64,000 nucleotides of DNA from an uncultured Synechococcus sp. GTDB taxonomy: Bacteria > Cyanobacteriota > Cyanobacteriia > PCC-6307 > Cyanobiaceae. The stretch lies in NCBI GenBank assembly GCA_913057985.1, contig CAJXPL010000016.1:1-64000 (forward strand), in the 5' to 3' direction. A program made the translations under genes and the position numbers. Shown in pieces: positions 20,593-28,823 of this stretch. The notes under the pieces are model-generated. The model was given only the letters and a program-made list of their open reading frames with translations. It had not been told where the DNA came from and did not search any database. Position 1 is the first letter of the stretch; each line of letters opens with the position of its first letter.

Positions 20593-21573
20593 TCACGGGC
20601 TTGGGGACGAGCGTCGACAGAAACTTTCCGGTCCGTCCTCTTCGACGCGACCGCCAAGGTCGCTGCAGCCCATTGAAAAGGCCGTCCAGGGGTCCAGACC
20701 TTGGAGCAACTGATCCTCGACGGCGGCATCCAGCCGGTCACCGCTGATGACGTCGGCACGCACCGCTGGGTGCTGTTGGTGTTGCTGGGCCTCATCGAGG
20801 GTCTGAATGGCACTCTCCACCTCTTGACGGGTGGCACTTGCCTGCTGCTGCCACCAGGGATGATCGAGTTTGTTGAGGCTGTCCAAGGCCTCCCACCAGC
20901 GTTCTTGCTCCACAAGTTGAACCAGCCGACGCTGTTCCAATTGGTTGCGGTTCCAGATCTCCATCAGCGTTGCACTGAGTTGGCTCATGGAGCTGCGCGC
21001 GCTGCCTTTGAGGGGATCCAGCAACTCGAGTGCCTGCTGCAGGTCTCCCTCACGAAACAGAGCAATCGCCTGATCCATCAGAGCCTGGCGCCAGCGTTCG
21101 AGGGTCTTGCGATGCAGGGCAAGGTCGCCATGGCCCGAGGCGACCAGTTGCTGCTGCAGCGTGAGGGCAGCGATCGAATCGCCTTGGTCCCAGAGATGTT
21201 CGGCGTGCTTCTGGCGGCAGAGGGCCTGCTCCTGCGGTGCGCCCTCCCCCAACCACCGTAGGGAGGCGAGTTGCTCACTGGTGCGGATGCAGGCCTCGTA
21301 GTCGTTGGCAGCGAGGGCGCTCTGCAGCCGCTTCGGCAGTTGTTGTTCCCACCAATAGGCACTTGTCGCAATCGCCAGCACCAATCCCAGGGTTCCAACA
21401 CCCCAGAGCCGAAGCAGCAGTTGACGCGGTGCCGCCACGAAGGGTGGAGCTGAACGTTGGCTCTGTTTTATGGAGTGACGGCTCCTGTTCCAAGGGCCTG
21501 TGGACGGACGTCTTATCGGACGGTCTTTATGGGTCAGTCTTATCGGACAGCCCCCAGCGTTGGCTGGGACCAC
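20593..21573 (-). CDS. membrane-anchored helical-repeat protein, function unknown
   Basis: About 326 residues, of no family I can name. One membrane helix (LLRLWGVGTLGLVLAIATSA, around 54-73) follows a basic N-terminus. The rest is Ala/Leu/Gln-rich and strongly helical, with repeat-like segments such as DYEACIRTSEQLASLRWL, DSIAALTLQQQLVASG and GDLQQALELLDPLKG that resemble TPR or Sel1 repeats. The orientation predicts a cytoplasmic start and a repeat domain outside the membrane, or the reverse if the helix is uncleaved; I cannot decide. The GTG at 21573 overlaps the upstream Hsp70-like gene by 34 bases. No ATG precedes the helix, so the start is unsure. The overlap implies a joint transcript with the Hsp70 relative. 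Confidence 0.7.
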   Translation of the reverse strand: MVPANAGGCPIRLTHKDRPIRRPSTGPWNRSRHSIKQSQRSAPPFVAAPRQLLLRLWGVGTLGLVLAIATSAYWWEQQLPKRLQSALAANDYEACIRTSEQLASLRWLGEGAPQEQALCRQKHAEHLWDQGDSIAALTLQQQLVASGHGDLALHRKTLERWRQALMDQAIALFREGDLQQALELLDPLKGSARSSMSQLSATLMEIWNRNQLEQRRLVQLVEQERWWEALDSLNKLDHPWWQQQASATRQEVESAIQTLDEAQQHQQHPAVRADVISGDRLDAAVEDQLLQGLDPWTAFSMGCSDLGGRVEEDGPESFCRRSSPSP

Positions 21574-23114
21574 GTCCGACCTGAACGCAGATCGTTGATC
21601 TCCAGCTGAAGCTGGGCTTCTTGATCAATGCTCCAGCGCAGCCTCAGGCAGTCTTCGCCCTGCTCTCCGGCGGGTTCCAGAGGCAGCACCAGCTCGATGC
21701 CGGGCCAAGGCTGATGGGAGACCTCCCCGGCGGTCTGCTCCTGCAGGGTCGGCAAACCATTGATGAAGACCACACTGTGGCTCCCTTGGGGGATGGGCTC
21801 CCCCAGCACCAGCTCCAAGCTGCGTTGGCCGCTGCGGCTGGCGGCCAGCACCAGCTCCAGGGGGGCTGGGCTCGGCCAGGGTTGACCGGCCACGAACAGG
21901 GGATGCCAGCGGTGGCTGTTGCTGCGCTGATCCCAGAAGCGCAGGGAGACCCCGTGTTGAAGCACATCCCGGATGGCCACCCCTGGCGTGAGTTTCAGGG
22001 CGCCGAGGGCGACGGCTTCCACCGGTGGTGGGGTGAGCAAGGGGGCTGGCGTCGTGTTTTCGGAGAGCCACTGGCGCAGGAGGGGCAGCTGGGCACCGCC
22101 GCCGACGGCCACTACGCCCTTCAGATCTTCAAGGCTGCAGTTGTTGCGGCGACCGCCGGCGAGACAGCTCTCCAGCAGTTGTTCGAGGGCGTCTCCGAAG
22201 CCGCGCTCCAGCAGAAGCGCGTTGAGTTCGCTGCGCGACAGGCGGAGCTCATGCTCCTGCTCATCCACCGCCAACTCCATCAGGGGCTCGCGTTCGCCTA
22301 AGGCGGTGTTGCTCAGCCGGCATTTCAGCCGTTCGGCGGCATTGAGCAGGGGGGTGCTGGCGGGTTGACCCGGGCAACAGCGGTCCACAATCCAGCGATC
22401 GATGTCACGGCCCCCGAGGTGCAGCCCGGCTTTGCCCAGAACCTTTGCTGTGCGCAGCATCTGGCGGCTGTTGTCCCCGAGGCTGCGCCCCCCCAGCCGC
22501 AGCAATTGGGCGATCGGTGCGGCACGACCTTCCCCTCCTTCCAGAGCCACCAGGGCCAGATCCAGCGTGCTTCCGCCCAGGTCCACCACCAGCAGAGTGG
22601 AACCAGCGGGAAGCCCTGCACCCATGGCGGCTGCTGTGGGTTCATCCACCAGGGCGATCTCGGCCACCGGCAGCGTGGTGCAGGCCTGCAGCAACCAGCT
22701 GCGATACGCCCGGTAGCACTCCACAGGCGCAGTGAGCACCAGCCGCTCCACCGGGAGATTGCTGGGGAGCCGGCTCCAGATCTGTTGAAGCAGCTGTTCT
22801 CCAGCCCAGCGGGCTGCGTCCTGCTCTGGGGCATCCGCTTGACCGATGCGGCCTTTGAAGTCGCGATGCAGACGGCTGTCAACGGAGTCATTGAGGCCTG
22901 ACTCGAGCACCTGCCGACCAATCAGGGGGCATTGGGATGCCTCCCACACCAGGCTGGGAATTTCACCGGCCCGGCTGCAGATGGCCGGCAGGTTCAGCAG
23001 ATCGGCCCTTGTGGAGGTCGGTCCCTGATAGGCCACCACCGTGGTGGTGCTGCCCAAATCGATGGCGAGTGTTCCGCCCCGTTGGTCTGAATGCTGAAGC
23101 TTTTCTTCGCCCAC
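21540..23114 (-). CDS. Hsp70-family protein (short DnaK relative)
   Basis: At 524 residues it is well short of DnaK (about 640). The actin-like ATPase domain is complete: phosphate-1 AIDLGSTTTVVAYQ, EIALVDEPTAAAMG, phosphate-2 LLVVDLGGSTLDLA and the adenosine motif VVAVGGGAQLPLLR. After residue 390 only a beta-type substrate domain remains (DVLQHGVSLRFWDQ replaces the usual DVxPLSLGIET). The helical lid and the EEVD-like tail are absent. It starts with GTG at 23114. The inference is a specialised Hsp70, probably without the usual lid-closing cycle. Coupling to the helical-repeat membrane protein suggests a joint function. Confidence 0.82.
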   Translation of the reverse strand: MGEEKLQHSDQRGGTLAIDLGSTTTVVAYQGPTSTRADLLNLPAICSRAGEIPSLVWEASQCPLIGRQVLESGLNDSVDSRLHRDFKGRIGQADAPEQDAARWAGEQLLQQIWSRLPSNLPVERLVLTAPVECYRAYRSWLLQACTTLPVAEIALVDEPTAAAMGAGLPAGSTLLVVDLGGSTLDLALVALEGGEGRAAPIAQLLRLGGRSLGDNSRQMLRTAKVLGKAGLHLGGRDIDRWIVDRCCPGQPASTPLLNAAERLKCRLSNTALGEREPLMELAVDEQEHELRLSRSELNALLLERGFGDALEQLLESCLAGGRRNNCSLEDLKGVVAVGGGAQLPLLRQWLSENTTPAPLLTPPPVEAVALGALKLTPGVAIRDVLQHGVSLRFWDQRSNSHRWHPLFVAGQPWPSPAPLELVLAASRSGQRSLELVLGEPIPQGSHSVVFINGLPTLQEQTAGEVSHQPWPGIELVLPLEPAGEQGEDCLRLRWSIDQEAQLQLEINDLRSGRTWSQPTLGAVR

Positions 23115-23176
23115 GCGATCTCTGACCGTGCTCAGGGCACGGTGAAGTCAGGATGAGACTAGGGGGACCGGCGGCA

Positions 23177-23461
23177 ATGGATCGATTGCAACAGCTGATC
23201 TTCTCCTTCTACCGGGAAGACCCTGAACTGCAGGACAGGCTGGAGCCGCTGCGGAGCTGTCGCATGCGTCGCAGCTGGGGCAGCATCCGCATCGAGTGCA
23301 TCGATGATGCGCATCTCGAGGAATTGAGTGGTTTGGTCGCTGATCTGCGCTTGCCCCTGGCGGCTTTGGGGATGGGGCGCCAGATCGTGTTGCGGGTTCC
23401 AGGCTCCCGTCAGCGGGCTTACCCCATGCACGTGCCCTTTCACACCGATCAGCTGGCCTGA
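23177..23461 (+). CDS. conserved small hypothetical protein
   Basis: 94 residues, not recognised as a named family. It begins MDRLQQLIFSFYREDPELQ and has a compact mix of charged helix and strand (SWGSIRIECIDDAHLEELS) with no membrane segment or Cys cluster. The ATG at 23177 follows GGGGACCGGCGG; the frame upstream is short and overlaps the divergent Hsp70 promoter. It lies directly before rpoZ (42 bases), an arrangement suggesting one transcript with rpoZ and the DUF1818 gene. Confidence 0.72.
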   Translation: MDRLQQLIFSFYREDPELQDRLEPLRSCRMRRSWGSIRIECIDDAHLEELSGLVADLRLPLAALGMGRQIVLRVPGSRQRAYPMHVPFHTDQLA

Positions 23462-23503
23462 GACGGTCACCAATTAATCTGAGTTTGTTTGATCAAGAAG
23501 CCT

Positions 23504-23731
23504 GTGCTTTCGGCCGGAGTGGATTCCAAGGATCTCGCCAAGCGTGGCGAAAGCTTGATTCGTCAATCAAGCAACCGCTATCTGACGACGGTGCGGATCG
23601 CCTTCCGGGCCAAGCAGCGCCGCTTTGACGACTTCGACGGTCTGCTGGAGGAGTCCAGCGTCAAGCCGGTGCAACGGGCCATCGTGGAATTGAGCGACGA
23701 GCAAGACCAGCCCGATCTGCTGCCTGGTTGA
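23504..23731 (+). CDS. rpoZ: RNA polymerase omega subunit
   Basis: The omega subunit assists assembly of RNA polymerase by wrapping the beta' C-terminus. [16 protein letters not shown] and [18 protein letters not shown] are the conserved cyanobacterial omega core. The start is uncertain: I take the GTG at 23504 ([10 protein letters not shown] follows), giving 75 residues; a TTG at 23489 would give 80. The downstream DUF1818 gene begins 11 bases after the stop. Confidence 0.88.
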   Translation: MLSAGVDSKDLAKRGESLIRQSSNRYLTTVRIAFRAKQRRFDDFDGLLEESSVKPVQRAIVELSDEQDQPDLLPG

Positions 23732-23741
23732 TCCATCGGCT

Positions 23742-24113
23742 GTGATTCAGCAGGAGGGGGACGGATGGCGGGTGTCGCATGACCCCTCCCGCGGCAAGTA
23801 CTGCGTTCTTGTGGGGGGAGCGCGCTGGGCGTTTGAGTTGACCGAGTCGGAGTGGCGGGATCTGGTGGATCTTGTGGCAACCCTGGAGCAGCAGCACAGG
23901 GGTCTGGTTGACCAACTGATGCCCGAGGAATCGATCGAGCTGGAGCTGGATCGTGGCGTGTGGTGGGGATGCTTGAGCGGTGATCGCAGCCAATGGGAGT
24001 TGCGCATCCTGCTCACCCCGTTGGAGGGACGTGCGGCGCAGGGGGAGTGGCCGGCCCCAGCGGCGGCGGCGGCCGTAGCGGCCTTGAGAACGTTGTGGGA
24101 CTCGCAGCATTGA
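23742..24113 (+). CDS. DUF1818-family protein
   Basis: 123 residues of the cyanobacterial DUF1818 family. WRVSHDPSRGKYCVLVGG and WAFELTESEWRDLVDLVATL are the recognisable parts. Acidic and Trp-rich, it has no membrane segment and its role is unknown. It starts with GTG at 23742, eleven bases after rpoZ, so is probably co-transcribed with it. An alanine-rich stretch near the end (PAPAAAAAVAALR) is low complexity. Confidence 0.8.
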   Translation: MIQQEGDGWRVSHDPSRGKYCVLVGGARWAFELTESEWRDLVDLVATLEQQHRGLVDQLMPEESIELELDRGVWWGCLSGDRSQWELRILLTPLEGRAAQGEWPAPAAAAAVAALRTLWDSQH

Positions 24114-24426
24114 TTAATCCAGCTAATCGTTTTTGAGTCATTGATTTCCCCCGCCCTTTCCCTGTCGCTCTGCACAGTTTTTCCACAGGCCATGGGGCGT
24201 TAGCGCCGCCCTGGCGGGTTTCTGTGGAAATCCCCCGTTTGTCGTTGTTTTTGCTTGACGATGGCGGCGGGCTACGCAGTTCCGTCTAGGCCGGTGCTTC
24301 GACCAGTGCAGGAGTGGCTTTCTGGCAGGGATCTCGCTTGGAGATTCATGAGAATGGCCCCGTGTTGGGGGTTCTTGACGGCGGCGCCGTGGTGTGGAGA
24401 ACTAGTGTTCGTTTCGAAGAGAAAAG
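24114..24426. other. 313-base intergenic stretch with a structured inverted repeat
   Basis: No convincing gene lies between DUF1818 and DUF2811. The left part, 24180-24230, holds a long imperfect hairpin described separately. The right part (24231-24426) is moderately G+C-rich and should contain the DUF2811 promoter, but I cannot assign -10/-35 boxes. A frame from 24255 to 24443 is open but runs into DUF2811 with unlikely composition. Confidence 0.6.
24180..24230. repeat. long hairpin with DnaA-box-like arms
   Basis: The outer arms TTTCCACAG (24180-24188) and CTGTGGAAA (24222-24230) are exact reverse complements. Inside are GGC/GCC pairs and an inner stem GGGGCG-TTAG-CGCC(G)CCC. Each outer arm contains a sequence close to the cyanobacterial DnaA box TTTTCCACA, in opposite orientations. 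It may be a structured RNA, a terminator-like end of the rpoZ transcript or a protein site; no T run follows immediately. Confidence 0.6.
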
Positions 24427-24672
24427 ATGCCGGAAGGCCTTGAGCAAGCCGCGGCTGAGACGAGTGTTGTGAGTTTCCAATCGGAAGTGCCGCAGCCCCT
24501 CCAGCAGGCCATGACCCAGTTCATCGAAGGACATCCGAACTGGGATCAATACCGTTTGGTTCAGGCGGCGCTTGCCGGCTTCCTGGTGCAGAACGGCCAG
24601 GCATCGCGGGAGATCACCCGGGTTTACGTTGGAAACATGTTCCGCCGGGAATCGCTGATCAATGGGGTCTGA
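24427..24672 (+). CDS. DUF2811-family small protein
   Basis: 81 residues of a cyanobacterial family. VSFQSEVPQPLQQAMTQFIEG, HPNWDQYRLVQAALAGFL and ITRVYVGNMFRRESL are the conserved blocks. Soluble and helical, its function is unknown. The ATG at 24427 follows a purine-rich GAAGAGAAAAG stretch that can serve as ribosome-binding site. The last 49 bases overlap the end of the convergent membrane-protein gene. Confidence 0.85.
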   Translation: MPEGLEQAAAETSVVSFQSEVPQPLQQAMTQFIEGHPNWDQYRLVQAALAGFLVQNGQASREITRVYVGNMFRRESLINGV

Positions 24673-25352
24673 GGCCGGCAGCAGGCCATCAGCACCAGGG
24701 CGCTGAAGGGGAGGCTGAGCAGCAGCCCCAGTGTGGCCCCGATTAGCCCCAGAAGATTGAGGCCGAGCAGCATCCCCAGCAGCGCCAGCACCTTGAGCCC
24801 ATTGCGGTGCACCAGCTGTCGGCTGTGGTCCATCGCCTGAAGCGCTCGGCAGCGCTCGTGCACGAGTAGGGGCAGGGCCAGGGTTTGGCTGAACAGCCAG
24901 CTCAGCAGCACCACTCCCCCCAGCAGCACGCTCAGGCCTGCCAAGGCCGTGCTCCAGCGTCCGAGCGCCCAGCTCAACGACTGAATCAATCCGACGCCTC
25001 CCAGCACCAGCACCAGCTCAAGCAGCACCAGGGTGAAGGCCTGGCGCAGCAGCTGTCTCCAGCTCTGTTGGGGGCGGTCGTCGCGTCGGTCAGGGAGCAG
25101 GCCATCCGTCAGTTGCAGCAAGCCCAGGAGGGGCAGCAGCGGAAGCACCAGGCTGATCAACACTGAGAGGTCCCCCAGTCGATTCAGCCATGGGGATCCC
25201 GCCAGGCGCAGGTCGTGGCCGATCACCGCAGGTCCGCTGGCACTGATCAACACCAACGCCGCCAAGCCAACACAGCGCCAGGGCCCCCGGCTGAAGCCGA
25301 TCCAGGCCCGTGGCAGCAGCGTGACCAGTGGGATTTCAGTGGAGCTGGCCAA
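24624..25352 (-). CDS. polytopic membrane protein, function unknown
   Basis: 242 residues with about five to six hydrophobic helices (WRCVGLAALVLISASGPAV, LSVLISLVLPLLPLLGLL, LVLLELVLVLGGVGLI, LSVLLGGVVLLSWLFS, VLALLGMLLGLNLLGLIGA). RALQAMDHSRQLVHRNGL, a basic amphipathic loop, resembles inner loops of DUF975- or glycerophosphoryl-like membrane families, but I cannot name it. The start at 25352 overlaps the EVE-domain gene by 17 bases; the tail overlaps DUF2811 by 49 bases on the other strand, which is unusual for this compact genome and may mean the annotated C-terminus is not essential. Confidence 0.72.
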   Translation of the reverse strand: MASSTEIPLVTLLPRAWIGFSRGPWRCVGLAALVLISASGPAVIGHDLRLAGSPWLNRLGDLSVLISLVLPLLPLLGLLQLTDGLLPDRRDDRPQQSWRQLLRQAFTLVLLELVLVLGGVGLIQSLSWALGRWSTALAGLSVLLGGVVLLSWLFSQTLALPLLVHERCRALQAMDHSRQLVHRNGLKVLALLGMLLGLNLLGLIGATLGLLLSLPFSALVLMACCRPQTPLISDSRRNMFPT

Positions 25353-25797
25353 GCCGTGAAAGGAGGTCGTTGGCGGTATCGGTGGGGACCGGAAGGATTG
25401 AGAGCCTGTTGCCGCGTTTGATCACGGGCAGCTGCTCTTCGTTGTAGAGCTCCCGCAGCTGGTCGAGGCTGAGCAGAACGTCGAATTCGCCGAGGAATCG
25501 CAGCCGTGCGCAGTCCCAGCGTGGTTTCTCAGGGCTGGATTTGGGGTCGTAGTACTTGGCCGTGGGATCAAATTGCGTCGGGTCCACCAGACCGGTTTCC
25601 ATCACTTCCATCAGCCCGATGATCCCGGGTGGTTTGCAATTGGAGTGGTAGAAAAAAGCCCGGTCGCCCAGCTCCATGCTGCGCATGAAATTTCGGGCTT
25701 GGTAATTGCGAATGCCATCCCACAACGTCGTGCCCTCGCGCCGCAGATCATCGATCCCGTAGGCGTCGGGTTCGCTTTTCATCAACCAGAAGGCCAC
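25336..25797 (-). CDS. EVE-domain protein
   Basis: 153 residues forming one EVE domain, a PUA-like fold that binds modified bases in DNA or RNA. MAFWLMKSEPDAYGIDDL, LWDGIRNYQARNFMRSM, DRAFFYHSNCKPPGIIGL and the VDPTQFDP segment are characteristic (thymocyte nuclear protein 1 type). The WLMKSEP and NYQARN motifs that form the binding pocket are intact. It starts at the ATG at 25797; the MKSEP Met is a shorter choice. It is upstream of and overlapping the membrane-protein gene. A role in RNA or DNA modification reading is known for relatives, not shown here. Confidence 0.9.
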   Translation of the reverse strand: MAFWLMKSEPDAYGIDDLRREGTTLWDGIRNYQARNFMRSMELGDRAFFYHSNCKPPGIIGLMEVMETGLVDPTQFDPTAKYYDPKSSPEKPRWDCARLRFLGEFDVLLSLDQLRELYNEEQLPVIKRGNRLSILPVPTDTANDLLSRLGQLH

Positions 25798-25867
25798 GTC
25801 TCAAGGCTTGTTTCACACCATCATCGGACCGTTAGGCCCAGATGCATCCCATGGCGTTCGTTTGGTC

Positions 25868-27253
25868 TCAGTCGACGTCCAGCAGGGGGGTGATCAGGGT
25901 GCGGAAGTGGTCTCCTCTGGCCTCGAAATCCCTGTATTGATCAAAGCTGGCGCAGGCCGGTGACAGCAGCAGCGATGAGGCTTGATGGCGCTGTACGGCC
26001 GTTTCAGCCAGGTTCACAGCGCTCTCGAGCTCCGGGCACTGCAGCAGTTCGCCGGGGTATCCAGCCGTTTTGGCCAGGCTGGCCAGCTCATCGGCCCCCG
26101 CACCGAACAGGATCAGGCTGCAGGCCTTGGTTTGCAGCTGCTCAAGCCAGCCACTGGCGTCGCCCTGTTTGGTCTGCCCCCCGGCCAGCACCACGACGGG
26201 CCCCTGCACGGCCCGCAAGCCAACCTCGGCTGCGTCGTAATTGGTGGCTTTGCTGTCGTTGAACACGCTGGCTCCCGCCAACGTGCCCAGCTGCTCAAGC
26301 CGGTGCGGTACGCCCGGAAAGGTGCGCAAGGCGTCGGCGATTTGCTGGGGGGAGAGGCCGACCTCGAGGGCAGCAGCGGTCACCAGCAACAGGTTTTGGC
26401 GGTTGTGGCGGCCCGGCATCACCAGGGCATCAGCCGCAAACAAGCGGGTGGTGGTGTTGCGCACCATGCCCTCGTCATCAATCCAGAGGTCGGCGGGCTG
26501 GTTGTCCGGACGCGGGCCCTCACTGCTCACCCAGGTGCCGCGGTTCCAGCTGCTGCGCTGCTGGCGCAGGTCTGGATCATCGGCATTGAACAGGGCGCAC
26601 GCCGAGCGTTCAAGCAGCCCGCGTTTGATGGCCCGGTAGGCCTCCAGGCTGCCGTGGCGCTCGAGATGGTCTGGGGTCAGCGTGGTCCAGATGCCGATCT
26701 TTGGGGCCACGGCGGGTGCTGCCTCAATTTGGTAGCTGCTCAGTTCCATCACGAGCCAATCCGGCCGCGGTGTGGCCCCTGAGCCGATCTGGCAGGCCAG
26801 CTCTGCCGCGGAGAGGCCCATGTTTCCCCCCATCGGTGCCGTAAGGCCTGAGGCCTCCAGCACGTGGCTGAGCAGATGGGTGACCGTGGTTTTGCCGTTG
26901 GTTCCTGTGATGCCGATCCAGGGGATCTGCTGAAGGGCATGCCAGGCCAGATCCATCTCGCTCCGCACCTGGATGCCCTCGGATCGCAGCTGGACCAGGG
27001 TTGGGTGATCCCAGGGAATGCCAGGACCGATCACCACTGCGTCCAGGTTGTCGCGCCAGGCGTCAAAGCTCTGCAGGGTCAGGGGCTGCCCCAGAACCAC
27101 CTGAATGCCCTCTTCGGCGAGGCTTTTCGAGGTGTGTTGGAGGGCTTCGTTATCGCCCCGTTCGAACACAACTAGATCGCGATTCTGCTGCTTGAGCAGA
27201 CGCGCAGCTCCCAAACCTGAGCGACCCAAGCCAACGACAATCGTGCGTGTCAT
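25868..27253 (-). CDS. murD: UDP-N-acetylmuramoylalanine--D-glutamate ligase
   Basis: Adds D-glutamate to UDP-MurNAc-L-Ala in peptidoglycan synthesis, in the cytosol. The 461-residue length is normal. TIVVGLGRSGLGAARLL is the N-terminal Rossmann-type domain, GITGTNGKTTVTHLL the ATP-binding P-loop, and FNDSKATNYDAAEVGLRA the C-terminal ligase domain with the conserved DSKATN motif. The ATG at 27253 is the only good start. tRNA-Val lies just upstream on the same strand; the other mur genes are not in the window. Confidence 0.96.
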   Translation of the reverse strand: MTRTIVVGLGRSGLGAARLLKQQNRDLVVFERGDNEALQHTSKSLAEEGIQVVLGQPLTLQSFDAWRDNLDAVVIGPGIPWDHPTLVQLRSEGIQVRSEMDLAWHALQQIPWIGITGTNGKTTVTHLLSHVLEASGLTAPMGGNMGLSAAELACQIGSGATPRPDWLVMELSSYQIEAAPAVAPKIGIWTTLTPDHLERHGSLEAYRAIKRGLLERSACALFNADDPDLRQQRSSWNRGTWVSSEGPRPDNQPADLWIDDEGMVRNTTTRLFAADALVMPGRHNRQNLLLVTAAALEVGLSPQQIADALRTFPGVPHRLEQLGTLAGASVFNDSKATNYDAAEVGLRAVQGPVVVLAGGQTKQGDASGWLEQLQTKACSLILFGAGADELASLAKTAGYPGELLQCPELESAVNLAETAVQRHQASSLLLSPACASFDQYRDFEARGDHFRTLITPLLDVD

Positions 27254-27295
27254 CGCGAGGTCTGAAGTTCGAAAACGCAGTCCCTACAGGGAAAG

Positions 27296-27367
27296 TGGGC
27301 GATACTGGATTTGAACCAGTGACTCCTACAATGTCAATGTAGTGCTCTACCCCTGAGCTAATCGCCC
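27296..27367 (-). tRNA. tRNA-Val(GAC)
   Basis: 72 bases fold into a full cloverleaf. The acceptor GGGCGAT pairs with ATCGCCC plus an A discriminator. The anticodon stem CTACA/TGTAG frames the seven-base loop TTGACAT with anticodon GAC (valine). The T-arm carries GGTTCAAATCC. The CCA is not encoded. Confidence 0.96.
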
Positions 27368-27440
27368 GACATCGATCAATTTGAAATCTCGTGATTTCAT
27401 CGACCAAGGCTGAACAGTAGCAGCTGGTGGGCGGCTTAAC

Positions 27441-28217
27441 TCAACTGCGGCGCAGTTCAACGCGCCAGCGTTCCCGTTTGGTGCGCGTGAGTGAGAGCAC
27501 CTCCACCGAGCCGCGATCCTGCAGCTGCAGCCGGTCGCCCACCACCAGTTCACGGCTGGCTTGACGCACGTTGCCCCAGTTGAGCCGTAGGCGCCCGGCT
27601 TTGACGTGGGTCACGATCTTGGCTCGTGACAGCCCGAATCCTGCTGATGCAATCGCATCCAGGCGACAGGAGGCCTCCACCGTTTGCAGGGTGCGGACGC
27701 TTCTTTGTACAGGCTGCTGCAACTGCTCCAGAGGACGGGACTCGCAGCGAATCTCGACCTCGCGCACGGCACCCAGGCGGCCATGCAGGGCTTCGGCAGC
27801 ACTGGGGGTGCAGATCCCTTGCCCGCCGCGATCGCCGCGCACCCAGAGATCGCCGATGTTGTCTGCATCGACCCCCATGGTCTGCAACGCTTCGCGCAGG
27901 TCCTCGGGGGAAAGGGGGTCGAAGAGGAAATTGCCTTCAATCAGCAGGCCTTGAACCGGGGCTGCTGGATCAGGGCTGTCGTCGCGACGGTGGCAGAGCA
28001 GCCGTTGGCGTTCGGCGCCTGGATAGCCGCCATCACTGATCCAGGTCAATTCACTGAGGCTGCCCAGGCGTGCCAAGGCTTCCTCCCGCAGCGGTGCGCT
28101 GAGAAAGGGACTCCAGGCCGGTTGCCAGGTGCGCAACACCTGCTCCGCGAGATCGACCAGCACCGTCAGCCCTTCCTGGTTCTGGGCCCCCGCCAGCAGC
28201 TCCTCCCGGGGCAGCAT
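27441..28217 (-). CDS. photosystem II S4-domain protein (YlmH-like)
   Basis: A 258-residue RNA-binding protein. The C-terminal S4 domain is RLDAIASAGFGLSRAKIVTHV followed by AGRLRLNWGNVRQASREL (conserved hinge between), and the N-terminal part, with GYPGAERQRLLCHRRD and DLWVRGDRGGQG, is the YlmH/photosystem II S4 type. The cyanobacterial members have been linked to photosystem II and cell division; the exact role is unclear. The ATG at 28217 shares a base with the TGA of the upstream membrane protein gene (TGATG). Confidence 0.88.
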   Translation of the reverse strand: MLPREELLAGAQNQEGLTVLVDLAEQVLRTWQPAWSPFLSAPLREEALARLGSLSELTWISDGGYPGAERQRLLCHRRDDSPDPAAPVQGLLIEGNFLFDPLSPEDLREALQTMGVDADNIGDLWVRGDRGGQGICTPSAAEALHGRLGAVREVEIRCESRPLEQLQQPVQRSVRTLQTVEASCRLDAIASAGFGLSRAKIVTHVKAGRLRLNWGNVRQASRELVVGDRLQLQDRGSVEVLSLTRTKRERWRVELRRS

Positions 28218-28717
28218 CACAGGTCGTCGAGGCGAACCACCTGCTGCGGCCGCGACTTTTGAATCACCTGCCAGGGGGCCTCGATGCCATTGGGTGTTTC
28301 CAGCAGCACCAGCCAGCGTCCTTCGTCGCGGCGGTTGCGCAGGATTCGCACGCCTGCATCGTTGTCTGAATCCACGCTGGCGGCTGCGGCATAGCTCCCC
28401 ATCAGGCCGGAGCCCATGCCCAGCAGGCCGCCGATCAGGGTTTCACCCCAGGGGCCAAAGCTGGCGAAGGTGGTGAGGGTGGTGATCTTGGTGAAGGTGA
28501 CCCCTGCCAGGAAACCGAAGGGCATCAGCCAGCGGGCCATGCCCCGCTGGCGCTGTTGGCGCGTGAGGTTGGGGTTCAGCAGGGCAACCTTATCGATGGC
28601 ATCCCCCTCTGGGGGGATTGTCAGACACTTCAGCAGCGGCAGATCGGTGTCCCGGAGCCGCTGGGTCAGGCCTTCCGCCGCAGGGGCATCGGCCATCACC
28701 ATCACACAGACGGGCAT
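28217..28717 (-). CDS. conserved membrane protein, function unknown
   Basis: 166 residues. The N-terminal half is soluble (LTQRLRDTDLPLLKCLTIPPEGDAID in two parts around the LPLL strand). A hydrophobic hairpin at about 59-112 (WLMPFGFLAGVTFTKITTLT and ETLIGGLLGMGSGLMGSYAA) with Gly-rich turns suggests two membrane helices, and a charged C-terminal tail follows. The ATG at 28717 gives MPVCVMVMADAP; the longer open frame reaches into the serA promoter. Coupled to the S4-domain gene downstream. Confidence 0.75.
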   Translation of the reverse strand: MPVCVMVMADAPAAEGLTQRLRDTDLPLLKCLTIPPEGDAIDKVALLNPNLTRQQRQRGMARWLMPFGFLAGVTFTKITTLTTFASFGPWGETLIGGLLGMGSGLMGSYAAAASVDSDNDAGVRILRNRRDEGRWLVLLETPNGIEAPWQVIQKSRPQQVVRLDDL

Positions 28718-28823
28718 GGGGCATTCAGATCCAATGCGCTGAATTCTGAACCCTGTGCATCGAACTGGAGGGGGTGGTGGATGTCGATCTCTACAGTTCA
28801 CCGCGGCAGTTCTGCGCCTTTCG

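Noticed and set aside
24178-24230. Replication origin
   Set aside because: Only two DnaA-box-like sequences, as arms of one hairpin; no AT-rich unwinding region and no dnaA or dnaN nearby.
24255-24443. A 62-codon plus-strand frame before DUF2811
   Set aside because: Overlaps the DUF2811 start in another frame and has Trp/Arg/Pro-rich composition without conserved pattern.
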